From: Allobosea sp.
GTDB lineage: Bacteria > Pseudomonadota > Alphaproteobacteria > Rhizobiales > Beijerinckiaceae
Direction of reading: 5' to 3'
NCBI RefSeq assembly: GCF_017308075.1
Contig: NZ_JAFKFX010000057.1
Location: 1 to 35,098, forward strand
DNA length: 35,098 nt
The notes under the pieces: generated by a model
What the model saw: only the letters and a program-made list of their open reading frames with translations
Told to the model about the DNA's origin: nothing
Database searches by the model: none
Made by a program: the position numbers and the translations under genes
Shown: positions 15,999 through 23,799 of the stretch, in pieces
Numbering within the stretch: position 1 is the first letter of the stretch
Layout of the letters: each line of letters starts with the position of its first letter

Positions 15999-18592
15999 CG
16001 TCGGAGCCCGTGACGGTGGCCACGCCAGGCGAAGGGGCGTTCTGGCGCGAAGGCCGGACGCAATTGCAGCAGCGCCTCGGCGCGACACCGGACGGCTTGA
16101 GCGGCAGCGAGGCGGCCGAACGGCTGCGTCGCTGCGGGCCCAATGTCGCGGTGACCAGCCTGCGGCGCGGGCTGCCGTTCAAGATCGCCAAGCGGCTCGT
16201 CGAGCCTCTGATCGCGATCCTTCTGATCGCTGCGTTGATCTCGGGCGCGACAGGCGATTGGCAGAGCCTGATCATCATCGTTCTCATCGTGCTGGCTTCG
16301 ATCGCCCTCGACGTCGTCCAGCAAACACAGGCAGAGAACGCCGTCGACGCACTGCGCCGCACCGTCGCGGTCCGGGTCGCGGTCCTTCGGAGCGGAAGAA
16401 CCGTCGAAATTCCGCTGCGGGAGGTGGTTGCGGGAGACGTCGTCATCCTCCATGCGGGCGATCTGATCCCGGCGGACGGCCTGATCCTCGACAGCAAGGA
16501 TGCGATGGCCGACGAGGCGGTGCTCACCGGCGAGCCATTTCCGGTCGAGAAGCTGGCGGCTGCCGCCGATCCTGGGGCTGACGGCAGCGATGCGGCGCTT
16601 TTCGGCGGGACGAGCCTGGTCGCCGGCGAGGCCCGTATGCTCGTCGCCGCGACGGGCGCCGATACCCGGCTCGGCTCGATCGCCCGATCCATGCAGGCGG
16701 GCGAGCCGCCCACAGCCTTCGAGCGCGGCGTCCACGGCCTCGGCATGCTGATCCTGCGCCTGACCGGCTTCCTGGTGCTGTTCGTCTTGCTGACCCAGCT
16801 CGTACGCAATGGTCTGTCGATCGAGAGCTTCCTGTTCGCCGTCGCGCTGGCCGTAGGCCTGACGCCGGAACTGCTGCCGGTGGTGATGACGGTGACGCTC
16901 GCGCGCGGTGCGATGCGAATGGCCCAGCGTCAGGTCGTGGTGAAGCGCCTCTCCGCAATTCACGATCTCGGGGCGATGGACGTGCTTTGCACCGACAAGA
17001 CCGGGACGCTGACGGAAGCGCGGATCGCCCATGTCGGAAGCTTCGGCTGTGACGGAGTCGAAAGTGCGCGCGTTACGGAGCTTGCCTGTCTGAACAGCCG
17101 CTTTTGCAGCGGGCTGCGCAACAATCTCGATACAGCTCTGCTCGCCAGCGCGGGAGAGGGGGACGGCTCCTGGCGTTGCCTGGCCGATCTGCCGTTCGAT
17201 TTCCAGCGGCGGCGATCCTCGGTCCTCGTGGCGAGGGGCGACGAGCGGGAAATGATCGTCAAGGGTGCGCCCGAAGCCTTGCTCGCCCTGTGCGACCGGT
17301 TCGAGCGCGTGGATGGCGATGCCGGCGAGCTCGACGATGCCTGCCGGAAACGGCTCCTCGCCCTGATCGAAGGCAAGGGAGCGGAGGGGCTGCGCCTGCT
17401 CGGTGTCGCCCATAGGCGGATGCCGGCGGGCACCGTGGAGCTGTCTCGCGATGATGAGGCCGGGCTCGTCTTTACCGGTTGCGCCGCCTTTATCGATCCA
17501 CCCAAGGCTTCGGCCGGTGTGGCGATCCGAGAGCTCGCGGTGGCTGGCGTGCGCGTCAAGGTGATCTCCGGAGATGCGGCTCCCGTCGTCCGCCATCTGG
17601 CCGAAACGCTGTCGCTGCCTGCGCGGGGCCTGATGACCGGCGAGGAGATCGCTGCATTGGGGGATGCCGCCCTGGCGTCCCGCGTTCGCCATGTCGACCT
17701 CTTCGTGCGGGTCGCGCCGGAGCAAAAGGCGCGCATCGTGCTGGCGTTGCGCAAGGCAGGGCACACGGTCGGTTTCATCGGCGACGGTATCAACGATGCT
17801 CCGGCCATTCACGCCGCTGATGTCGGTCTCTCCGTCGAGGGCGGTATCGAAGTTGCGCGTGAGGCCGCGGCGATCGTCCTGCTCGCGCCCGATCTCGGCG
17901 TGCTCGCACAGGGCATCGCCGAGGGCCGGCGCACCTACGCGAACATCATGAAGTATGTCCGCATGGGCACGAGCTCGAATTTCGGGAACATGCTCTCCAT
18001 GGCGCTGGCTTCGATGGTGCTGCCGTTCCTGCCACTCAACCCGCTGCAGATCCTGATCAACAACATGCTCTATGATCTTTCCGAGGTCGGCATTCCCTTC
18101 GATGAAGCTGACGCTGCCGATCTCGCCAGGCCGCAACATTGGGACATGAGCGCCGTACTGCGCTTCACACTGGTGATGGGACCATTGTCGTCGCTTTTCG
18201 ATGCGGCAACCTTCGCCGTCCTGCTCGGCATTTTTGGCGCCGGCGTCGAGACGTTCAGGACGGCCTGGTTCGTCGAGTCGATCCTCACGCAGATCCTGGT
18301 GATCTTCGTCATCCGCACGGCGGCTCCCTGCTGGCGAAGCCGGCCGCACCGCATCCTCGTCGCAACCTCGCTCGGCGCTCTCGCCGTCGCGTTGGTCCTA
18401 GCCCTGACGCCTCTCGGGCAGCCTTTCGGCTTCGTCGCGCTCTCGGTGCCGCTTCTGGTCACGATCCTGGCAATCGCGGCCCTCTACCTCGCCTGCGCCG
18501 AGATCCTGAAGCCGTACGCGATCCGGCCGGGGAGGCGAGGAGGACGCGCGCGCTCCAGCGAACTCACGTTCCGTCGCTTCCGGCCGTTCTGA
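15995..18592 (+). CDS. Cation-transporting P-type ATPase, MgtA-like (P3B)
   Basis: An 865-residue inner-membrane pump. The actuator motif TGE is at about 178-180, phosphorylation motif DKTGTLT with Asp334, KGAPEAL in the nucleotide domain, and [16 protein letters not shown] from about 596. The membrane segment [24 protein letters not shown] and the C-terminal [30 protein letters not shown] block resemble MgtA/MgtB magnesium importers more than calcium pumps. The cation is inferred only from this likeness. Its ATG overlaps the stop of the ABC ATPase gene (ATGA), so it is the last gene of the exporter operon, an unusual pairing. Its 3' end overlaps the converging gene by 29 bases. Confidence 0.9.
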   Translation: MTSEPVTVATPGEGAFWREGRTQLQQRLGATPDGLSGSEAAERLRRCGPNVAVTSLRRGLPFKIAKRLVEPLIAILLIAALISGATGDWQSLIIIVLIVLASIALDVVQQTQAENAVDALRRTVAVRVAVLRSGRTVEIPLREVVAGDVVILHAGDLIPADGLILDSKDAMADEAVLTGEPFPVEKLAAAADPGADGSDAALFGGTSLVAGEARMLVAATGADTRLGSIARSMQAGEPPTAFERGVHGLGMLILRLTGFLVLFVLLTQLVRNGLSIESFLFAVALAVGLTPELLPVVMTVTLARGAMRMAQRQVVVKRLSAIHDLGAMDVLCTDKTGTLTEARIAHVGSFGCDGVESARVTELACLNSRFCSGLRNNLDTALLASAGEGDGSWRCLADLPFDFQRRRSSVLVARGDEREMIVKGAPEALLALCDRFERVDGDAGELDDACRKRLLALIEGKGAEGLRLLGVAHRRMPAGTVELSRDDEAGLVFTGCAAFIDPPKASAGVAIRELAVAGVRVKVISGDAAPVVRHLAETLSLPARGLMTGEEIAALGDAALASRVRHVDLFVRVAPEQKARIVLALRKAGHTVGFIGDGINDAPAIHAADVGLSVEGGIEVAREAAAIVLLAPDLGVLAQGIAEGRRTYANIMKYVRMGTSSNFGNMLSMALASMVLPFLPLNPLQILINNMLYDLSEVGIPFDEADAADLARPQHWDMSAVLRFTLVMGPLSSLFDAATFAVLLGIFGAGVETFRTAWFVESILTQILVIFVIRTAAPCWRSRPHRILVATSLGALAVALVLALTPLGQPFGFVALSVPLLVTILAIAALYLACAEILKPYAIRPGRRGGRARSSELTFRRFRPF

Positions 18593-19607
18593 GCCCCGGC
18601 GCGTCAGGAGGCTGTCCTGCCAGCGAAGCCGGACTTCCCGGCGAAGCGTCGAGCGCTCGCGTGACGAGACCGTACTTGACCGTGGTCAAGGCGAGGTTGC
18701 GTGCCCAGTCGACCACGTCGTTCCACGGATCGACGATCCGCCCGGTTGCCGACAGGAAGGTGACGACGGTGGCTATCTCGGTCTGCTCTTGCACGACCAG
18801 GACGCAGCCGATGCCGAGAACGAGCAGGTTGCCCAAGGAGTATGTCAGGTTCATCAGAAAGTTGAGCGAGAACTTGATCTCGAAGATTCCGAGGTTGATC
18901 GAGAAGACCTCGTCCAGGCGGCGCACGCTTGATTCTGATTTCGAGGGCGACAGGATCTCATCGCCGAAATGCCGCAGAATACGGGTGCGCTGCGCCACCC
19001 GGCGGTTGATCGCTCGCTGCATCAGCGGCACGAACACGAATTGCGGTGTCAGAATAAGAATGCTGACGAACATCATCTTGATGTCGAGTACGGCGAGATA
19101 GATGAAGACGCTTGCCAGAAAGCCGATCTCGACGATCGGCAGGCTCAGGCTCGAGCCCACGAAGGCGCCGATGTCATCCGCCTCGGCGAGGATCATCGCG
19201 AGGCCGGTCCCGCTGCTGAGCGGGCTGTCCTCGGCGCTCAACCCTTCGAGGCGCCTCGTGACGACAAGTCGCAGATCCCGGGTGGCGTATTCGCCGAGCC
19301 AGGCGCGATAGACGTTCATCACCAGTTTCGCCAGCCCGAAGGCCACCAAGATCGCGAGCTGTACGGCGGCGAGCGTCAGGATCGTGGAGAGCGGGCCGGC
19401 ATGGACGGCTGTGTCGATGATCCGCCGTTGCGTCTCGATCGGAAAGGCATTGAGAAGGAAGACCGCAACGGACAGGGCGCAGACCGCTGCCTGATGCCAG
19501 CCCCCCGACCAGATCACAAAACGCAGGAACGAGGCGGGGAGGAGCAAGCTCTCGGCGTGCTGGCGCGGGGGCTCCGCTATCGACGCTATGAGCCGCGGGA
19601 GCTTCAT
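18564..19607 (-). CDS. ABC-type six-helix transmembrane protein without an ATPase domain
   Basis: A 347-residue membrane protein with about six helices, for example AVCALSVAVFLLNAFPI near 40-57, LAILVAFGLAKLVMNVY and GFLASVFIYLAVLDIKMMFVSILIL. The layout matches the transmembrane half of type I ABC exporters (YATRDLRLVVTRRLEGL is the intracellular coupling region). No Walker motifs are present and the protein ends soon after the last helix, so it is an orphan membrane domain like those in the ABC_membrane_3 group. Its ATG overlaps the stop of the dehydrogenase gene (ATGA), implying co-translation. Function unknown. Its tail overlaps the P-type ATPase gene by 29 bases. Confidence 0.78.
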   Translation of the reverse strand: MKLPRLIASIAEPPRQHAESLLLPASFLRFVIWSGGWHQAAVCALSVAVFLLNAFPIETQRRIIDTAVHAGPLSTILTLAAVQLAILVAFGLAKLVMNVYRAWLGEYATRDLRLVVTRRLEGLSAEDSPLSSGTGLAMILAEADDIGAFVGSSLSLPIVEIGFLASVFIYLAVLDIKMMFVSILILTPQFVFVPLMQRAINRRVAQRTRILRHFGDEILSPSKSESSVRRLDEVFSINLGIFEIKFSLNFLMNLTYSLGNLLVLGIGCVLVVQEQTEIATVVTFLSATGRIVDPWNDVVDWARNLALTTVKYGLVTRALDASPGSPASLAGQPPDAPGLRTAGSDGT

Positions 19608-20587
19608 GGCAGCAGGACCGCCGCGCCTTGCAACCGGCCGGAGCGCAGATCCGACAGAGCCTCGTTCGCCCGTTCCAGCGGGTAGACCGTGGTTTTCGTC
19701 CTGATATCGGCCTGGCGCGCGACGGACAGGAATTCCCGGCCGTCCGCCCGGGTGAGATTGGCGACCGAGACCAGTTCACGTTCCTGCCAGAGCAGGTCGT
19801 AAGCGAAGCTCGGGATGTCGCTCATATGGATGCCGCCGCAGACGACGCGCCCGCCCTTGGCGACGGCGCGCAAGGCCAGCGGGACCAGCGCCCCGACCGG
19901 GGCGAAGATCAGGGCGGCGTCGAGCGGTTCCGGCGGAATCTCCTCGGAGCTTCCCGCCCAACGCGCTCCGAGCGAGCGGGCATGGGCTTGCGCCGCTTCG
20001 TCGCCCGGGCGGGTGAAAGCATAGACCTCGCGGCCCTGCCAGCGGCAGATTTGCGCAAGAATGTGCGCGGCCGCGCCGAAGCCGAACAGGCCGATCCGCC
20101 GGGCGGCGCCGGCACAGCGCAGGCTGCGCCAGCCGATCAGCCCGGCGCACATCAGTGGCGCGGCAGCGACGGGGTCGGGGAACTCATCCAGGGGGAAGAC
20201 ATAGGCCGCATCGGCGACGACATGGGTGGCGAAGCCGCCATCGCAGGTAAAGCCGGTGAATTCTGGTGCGTCGCACAAATTCTCCCGGAGCGTGCGGCAA
20301 TAGGCGCAATGCCCGCATGTATGCGCCAGCCAGCCGAGGCCGACGCGCCGACCGATCCATTCCCGGGCGACGCCCGTTCCGACCAGATCGACCCGGCCGA
20401 CGACTTCATGGCCCGGAATACGCGGGCAATGCAGACCGGGCAGTTCACCGTCGACGACATGAAGATCGGTGCGGCAGATCGCACAAGCCTCGACCTTGAT
20501 CCGCAGTGTTCCGGCGCCGGGCAGGGGATCGGGGCGCATCTCTTCGACGAGCGGGCGGCCGACAGCGTCCAGAACCATCGCCTTCAT
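19604..20587 (-). CDS. Zinc-dependent alcohol dehydrogenase family protein
   Basis: A 327-residue medium-chain dehydrogenase. Catalytic zinc ligands are Cys38, His60/Glu61 (PGHE) and Cys147; structural zinc cysteines are 91, 94, 97 and 105 (CGHCAYC). The nucleotide fold has GLFGFGAAAH at about 166-175. The type interconverts primary alcohols and aldehydes with NAD(P). ATG 20587 follows a GGGGA site. An anaerobox-like sequence at 20643-20656 is 62.5 bases upstream, consistent with a fermentative role at low oxygen. It is the first gene of an operon with the orphan ABC membrane protein. Confidence 0.92.
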   Translation of the reverse strand: MKAMVLDAVGRPLVEEMRPDPLPGAGTLRIKVEACAICRTDLHVVDGELPGLHCPRIPGHEVVGRVDLVGTGVAREWIGRRVGLGWLAHTCGHCAYCRTLRENLCDAPEFTGFTCDGGFATHVVADAAYVFPLDEFPDPVAAAPLMCAGLIGWRSLRCAGAARRIGLFGFGAAAHILAQICRWQGREVYAFTRPGDEAAQAHARSLGARWAGSSEEIPPEPLDAALIFAPVGALVPLALRAVAKGGRVVCGGIHMSDIPSFAYDLLWQERELVSVANLTRADGREFLSVARQADIRTKTTVYPLERANEALSDLRSGRLQGAAVLLP

Positions 20588-20642
20588 GGGGTTTCCCCGC
20601 TCTATGCGCGAGCAAACCTACTTGAGCGAAGAAGTTTCGGCT

Positions 20643-20656
20643 TTGACCAAGCTCAA
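20643..20656. promoter_or_regulatory. Candidate FixK/FNR box (TTGACCAAGCTCAA)
   Basis: Matches TTGAT-N4-ATCAA in 8 of 10 positions. It lies 62.5 bases from the dehydrogenase ATG (leftward) and 60.5 bases from the ATG of a decayed rightward gene (20710), so it may once have served both. TAGGTT follows on the minus strand at the -10 distance. Confidence 0.45.
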
Positions 20657-20709
20657 GGAGCGCGTGGCTTTCGGAGCGCATGCTGGCGGAAGTCTAGAAG
20701 GGAGAGGTC

Positions 20710-20870
20710 ATGCATTCCTTGACGCCAAGCGGCTTGGCCCGGGGAAGAGACGCTCGGCGAAGAGGCGTTCTCAGCGATTGATCGCATGCGCGCAGCCGCG
20801 ACTGCGAAGTTCACCGGCGGATTTCCGTCGGCTGGAACAAGCGGTACGCGAAGCCTTCCACGGCCCGCGA
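20710..20870 (+). pseudogene. Remnant of a decayed gene, start region only
   Basis: ATG 20710 has a strong ribosome site (GGGAGAGG) and a promoter box at 20643, but its frame stops after 23 codons. A neighbouring frame reads GEEAFSAIDRMRAAATAKFTGG before sense is lost near the IS fragments. That segment faintly recalls the N-terminus of poly-3-hydroxybutyrate polymerases (a D-R-...-FT-GG-like stretch), but the match is too short to rely on. I read this as the 5' end of a gene frameshifted and cut off by insertion events. Confidence 0.35.
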
Positions 20871-20871
20871 T

Positions 20872-20950
20872 GACGAGTAGGCCGCTGAGGTTCGCCGGCT
20901 GAAGCGCGAGCTGCAGCGGGTCACCGAGGAGCGCGACATCCCAAAAACGT
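20872..20950 (+). pseudogene. Fragment of IS3-family orfA (C-terminal coiled coil)
   Basis: The frame AAEVRRLKRELQRVTEERDI is the conserved leucine-zipper-like end of many IS3-family OrfA proteins, normally followed by LKKA. Here a stop precedes it and the frame is lost directly after it. Only about 25 codons survive. Confidence 0.65.
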
Positions 20951-21013
20951 ATGGCCCGCCCCGTCTGCACGGGTGTCGTCTGATTGGCATGATCGCTCCG
21001 CATCAACGTATCC

Positions 21014-21038
21014 GGTCTCAGGGGCTGGCCCTGAGACC
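21014..21038. repeat. Perfect hairpin inside the IS remnants
   Basis: GGTCTCAGGG and CCCTGAGACC form a 10-base stem with a GCTGG loop, in DNA of unknown origin between the IS3 and IS21 fragments. It could be a piece of an element end; I could not assign it. Confidence 0.45.
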
Positions 21039-21070
21039 TGCTGCCGGCGGCAGAGTGAGCGGTCGGTCGA

Positions 21071-21475
21071 CACGCGCAGACGATCGGCGAGCGGCTCGTC
21101 GGCGATCGTGAGGTCTTGCGCTCGTTGCCGGCGGTGCCGCTGGAGCGGCGCGAGAAGCGTGCCGGGCGGGTCTCGTCGGCGGCGCTGGTCCGCTATCGAT
21201 TGAACGACTACTCGGTGCCGACGGCCTATGGCTTCCAGGACGTGGTGGTGAAGGGCTTCGTCGATGAGGTCGTGATGCTGTGCCGGGGCTAGGAGATCGC
21301 CCGGCATCCAGGCAGCTAACGGGACCGGTGTGTTCGTCGCCGATCCGCTGCACTATCTGGCGCTGATTGAGATGAAGCGGAACGCGCTCGACCAGGCGGC
21401 GGCCCTCCAGGGCTGGCACCTGCCCGAGACATTCCAGCACCTGCGCCATCTTCCGGGCGCGGATGGGCACCCTTG
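21071..21475 (+). pseudogene. Degenerate IS21-family transposase (istA) 3' fragment
   Basis: The frame from about 21071 reads TIGERLVGDREVLRSLPAV, later SSAALVRYRLNDYSVPTAYG, then VVVKGFVDEVVMLCRG, the C-terminal region of IS21 IstA transposases. It is interrupted by TAG near 21291 and TAA near 21318, then continues in another frame as FVADPLHYLALIEMKRNALDQ and LQGWHLPETFQHLRHL. The N-terminal two thirds with the catalytic domain are missing, so it cannot be active. No istB follows. Confidence 0.8.
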
Positions 21476-21497
21476 AAGTCATCTTCTGGAGTGTCCG

Positions 21498-21902
21498 ATA
21501 CCGCGTTTTCGAGCTGCGTATCTGCCGGAGTTCCGGCGGCAGATGGTCGAGTGGGCTCGATCCGGGCGAGTGCCTGAGGAGCTGTCGCGGGAGTTCGAAC
21601 CGACCGCGCAGTTCATCGCGAACTGGGTCCGTCAGCTTGATCGCGATAGCGGCAAGCGCAGCTATGGCGCGACGACGGCCGAGCGCGAAGAGCTGGACCG
21701 TCTTCGTCGCGTGAACCAGCGCCTGCGCTACGAGCTCGATAACCTGTCAAAGGCTGCAGCCTGGTTCGCGCGGAACGGATTGCCCCTGCAAGACCAACAC
21801 ATCGACCTGGCGCAGCTTCGCGACGATCACTTCGGGCTTGTGGCGCTTCTTCGGTATCCCAGTCCTTCTGTCTGCCAAGAGACAGGCTTCAGAGCGGGCT
21901 AA
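21498..21902 (+). pseudogene. Degenerate IS3-family orfA with lost start codon
   Basis: The open frame reads PRFRAAYLPEFRRQMVEWA, then EELSREFEPTAQFIANWVRQ, TTAEREELDRLRRVNQRLR and LSKAAAWFARNG, a near full-length IS3-family OrfA. The codon where ATG is expected (21498-21500) is ATA, and after the AAAWFARNG end the sequence departs from the family and stops at 21902. No orfB follows. It abuts the promoter region of the catabolic island and probably marks its left edge. Confidence 0.75.
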
Positions 21903-21926
21903 TTGAACGGGGGTGGATCAGCGGCG

Positions 21927-21955
21927 TTGACATACGATTGATGTACCATTAGTGA
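21927..21955 (+). promoter_or_regulatory. Possible promoter of the catabolic island
   Basis: TTGACA at 21927-21932 is followed after 17 bases by TAGTGA (21950-21955), a perfect -35 and a poor -10, 22 bases before the first gene's ATG. A regulator such as the GntR protein encoded at 30823 could act here; I see no convincing operator. Confidence 0.3.
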
Positions 21956-21976
21956 TCCGTTTTGAAGCGAACGATA

Positions 21977-22825
21977 ATGACCAGCGCGAATGCGCGGCCG
22001 GCGGAGGAAAAAGTGGCTTTCAATCAGTTGACTTGCAGCGTCGACGGGGCTGTGGCGACTATTCGCCTCAATCGTCCGAGCCGCATGAATGCCCTCACCC
22101 AGGTGCTGGAGAACGAGCTGCGCGCGGCGGTGGAGCAGGCGGACGCGGATCCTGCCGTGGGTGCGATCATCCTCACGGGGGAGGGGCGGGCCTTCTGCGC
22201 CGGGATGGACATGGAAGAGCTGGAAGTGCTTCCGCCGGACGACATCCGGCGACAGGACTGGATGCGCCCCTATGACATGAACCGCCGCGCCGACTACCAG
22301 ACGCGCTATTCCTATTTCCCGGCCACGGGCAAACCCATCATCAGTGCCATCAACGGTGCGACCGCTGGCCTCGGGCTCGTCATGGCGCTCTACAGCGATT
22401 TTCGGCTGGCGTCGGAAAGCGCGGTGTTTGCGACCGCATTCGCAAAGCGCGGTCTCATCGCGGAGCATGGCATAGCCTGGATACTTCCGCGGATAGTCGG
22501 CCACGCCAACGCCATCGATCTACTGCTCACCTCGCGCAAGATCGACGCCGCCGAGGCTCTCGCCATGGGTCTGGTCTCGCGTGTGCTGGCGCCCGACGAG
22601 CTCTTGCCCGCGGCCCATGCGCTTGCCACTGCCCTCGCCACCGAGGTCTCGCCTCGATCCGTGCGGATCATGAAGCGCCAGATCTGGGATGCGCCGTTCT
22701 GTGATCTCGGCGCCGCGATCGCCGACGCCAATCGCGAAATGTACGACAGCATCCAGAGCGAAGACTTCAAGGAAGGCGTTGCTCACTTTCTCGAGCGGCG
22801 TCCCGCCCGGTTCACGGGCAAGTAA
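21977..22825 (+). CDS. Enoyl-CoA hydratase/isomerase (crotonase) family protein, atypical active site
   Basis: A 282-residue crotonase-fold protein. The first oxyanion-hole region FCAGMD (about 73-78) and the second, NGATAGLGLVMALYSDFRL (about 127-144), are clear. By eye, the position of the first catalytic Glu of rat crotonase (Glu144) is Phe155 here and that of Glu164 is Asp181; an extra Glu163 lies in RGLIAEHGIAW. Simple hydratase activity is therefore uncertain; a lyase, isomerase or decarboxylase role is possible. The TTG at 21962 is in frame but I use ATG 21977. First gene of the catabolic island, followed by the transporter genes. Confidence 0.85.
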   Translation: MTSANARPAEEKVAFNQLTCSVDGAVATIRLNRPSRMNALTQVLENELRAAVEQADADPAVGAIILTGEGRAFCAGMDMEELEVLPPDDIRRQDWMRPYDMNRRADYQTRYSYFPATGKPIISAINGATAGLGLVMALYSDFRLASESAVFATAFAKRGLIAEHGIAWILPRIVGHANAIDLLLTSRKIDAAEALAMGLVSRVLAPDELLPAAHALATALATEVSPRSVRIMKRQIWDAPFCDLGAAIADANREMYDSIQSEDFKEGVAHFLERRPARFTGK

Positions 22826-22918
22826 CACCAAGAACAAGTAAGATCCGAACAACACGTGCACGCACCCTGCCGCCGGCGCCTTGGCGCCGATTGTGGGCGT
22901 GTGCCTGGAGGAACGCGC

Positions 22919-23794
22919 ATGCCGACCCTTGCAGAGGTGGTCAGTCAACTGACCAACGGCGTGATTCTGGGCCTGATCCTGGCCCTGGTCGCTACGGGAT
23001 TCACGATGGTGCTCAGCGTCATGGGCGTCATCAACTTCGCCCACGGGCTGCTGTTCGCGCTGGGGGCTTATCTGGCGCTCTCCTTGTTGAAGGTCGTGGG
23101 GTACTGGCCGGCGCTAATCATCGCGCCGCTCCTGGTCGGACTGATCGGCATCCTCCTGGAGCAGGCCTTCATTCGCCGCCTGTACGGCAAGGATCCTCTG
23201 TTCGTCCTCCTACTGACGTTCGGCATCGCCATGATGGGAGAGGACCTGATCCAGATGATCTGGGGCAAGCTCGCCTTTTCCATCGCGGCGCCGGATCTCG
23301 CCAAGGGCAGCATCGACCTCGGTTTTATGATCTACTCCAAATACCGCCTCTTTATGGGCGGGTTCGCCCTGGCCGCGATTTTCTCCGTCTGGCTGTTCCT
23401 GGCGAAGACGCCGTTTGGCGCCATGATCAGGGCCGGTTCGCATGACAGCGAGATGGTGGGCATCCTAGGCAAAAACCTACCCTTCATCCGCGCCCTAGTG
23501 TTTGGACTCGCGGCGGCCATGGCGGCGCTCGCCGGCATCATCGCCGCGCCGCTGTGGAGCGTGCGCCCGCAGATGGGCCTCGACGCTCTGCTGCCGGCCT
23601 TCCTCATTGTGGTCATCGGCGGCATGGGCAGCTTTTGGGGCAGCGTCCTGGGCGGCCTGCTCGTCGGGATCACCAACTCGCTCGCCGTCATGTTCGTGCC
23701 GCGCTTCTCGGACCTCATGATGTACGTATTGGCGGCGGCGGTTCTGCTTTATCGACCGCGTGGCCTCCTCGGCACGCGCAGTGTGCTGGAGTGA
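22919..23794 (+). CDS. livH: Branched-chain amino acid-type ABC permease (LivH family)
   Basis: A 291-residue inner-membrane permease of the LIV/HAAT family with about eight helices. It begins with LTNGVILGLILALVATGFTM and has the family motif VINFAHGLLFALGAY; AGIIAAPLW and VIGGMGSFWGSVLGGLLVG lie near the end. GGAGG sits 6 bases before ATG 22919, which excludes the longer frame from 22856. A hairpin (CGGCGCC-TT-GGCGCCG, 22874-22889) lies in the leader. The symbol is given at family level: in catabolic islands such transporters often carry aromatic or organic acids rather than leucine. Confidence 0.9.
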   Translation: MPTLAEVVSQLTNGVILGLILALVATGFTMVLSVMGVINFAHGLLFALGAYLALSLLKVVGYWPALIIAPLLVGLIGILLEQAFIRRLYGKDPLFVLLLTFGIAMMGEDLIQMIWGKLAFSIAAPDLAKGSIDLGFMIYSKYRLFMGGFALAAIFSVWLFLAKTPFGAMIRAGSHDSEMVGILGKNLPFIRALVFGLAAAMAALAGIIAAPLWSVRPQMGLDALLPAFLIVVIGGMGSFWGSVLGGLLVGITNSLAVMFVPRFSDLMMYVLAAAVLLYRPRGLLGTRSVLE

Positions 23795-23799
23795 CGCGC

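Noticed and set aside
15566-18349. Very long leftward open frame (927 codons) opposite the ABC ATPase and P-type ATPase genes
   Set aside because: Its product is low in hydrophobic residues and rich in His/Arg/Asp/Gly with no known domain, the usual mirror image of high-GC coding DNA. The forward strand encodes two clear families.
18676-18689. TTGACCGTGGTCAA, an anaerobox-like palindrome
   Set aside because: It lies inside the 3' coding part of the orphan ABC membrane gene, far from any start codon, so it is probably coincidence.
22856-22918. N-terminal extension of the LivH permease
   Set aside because: The extension is Cys/Arg-rich and unlike the family; a strong ribosome site fixes the start at 22919.
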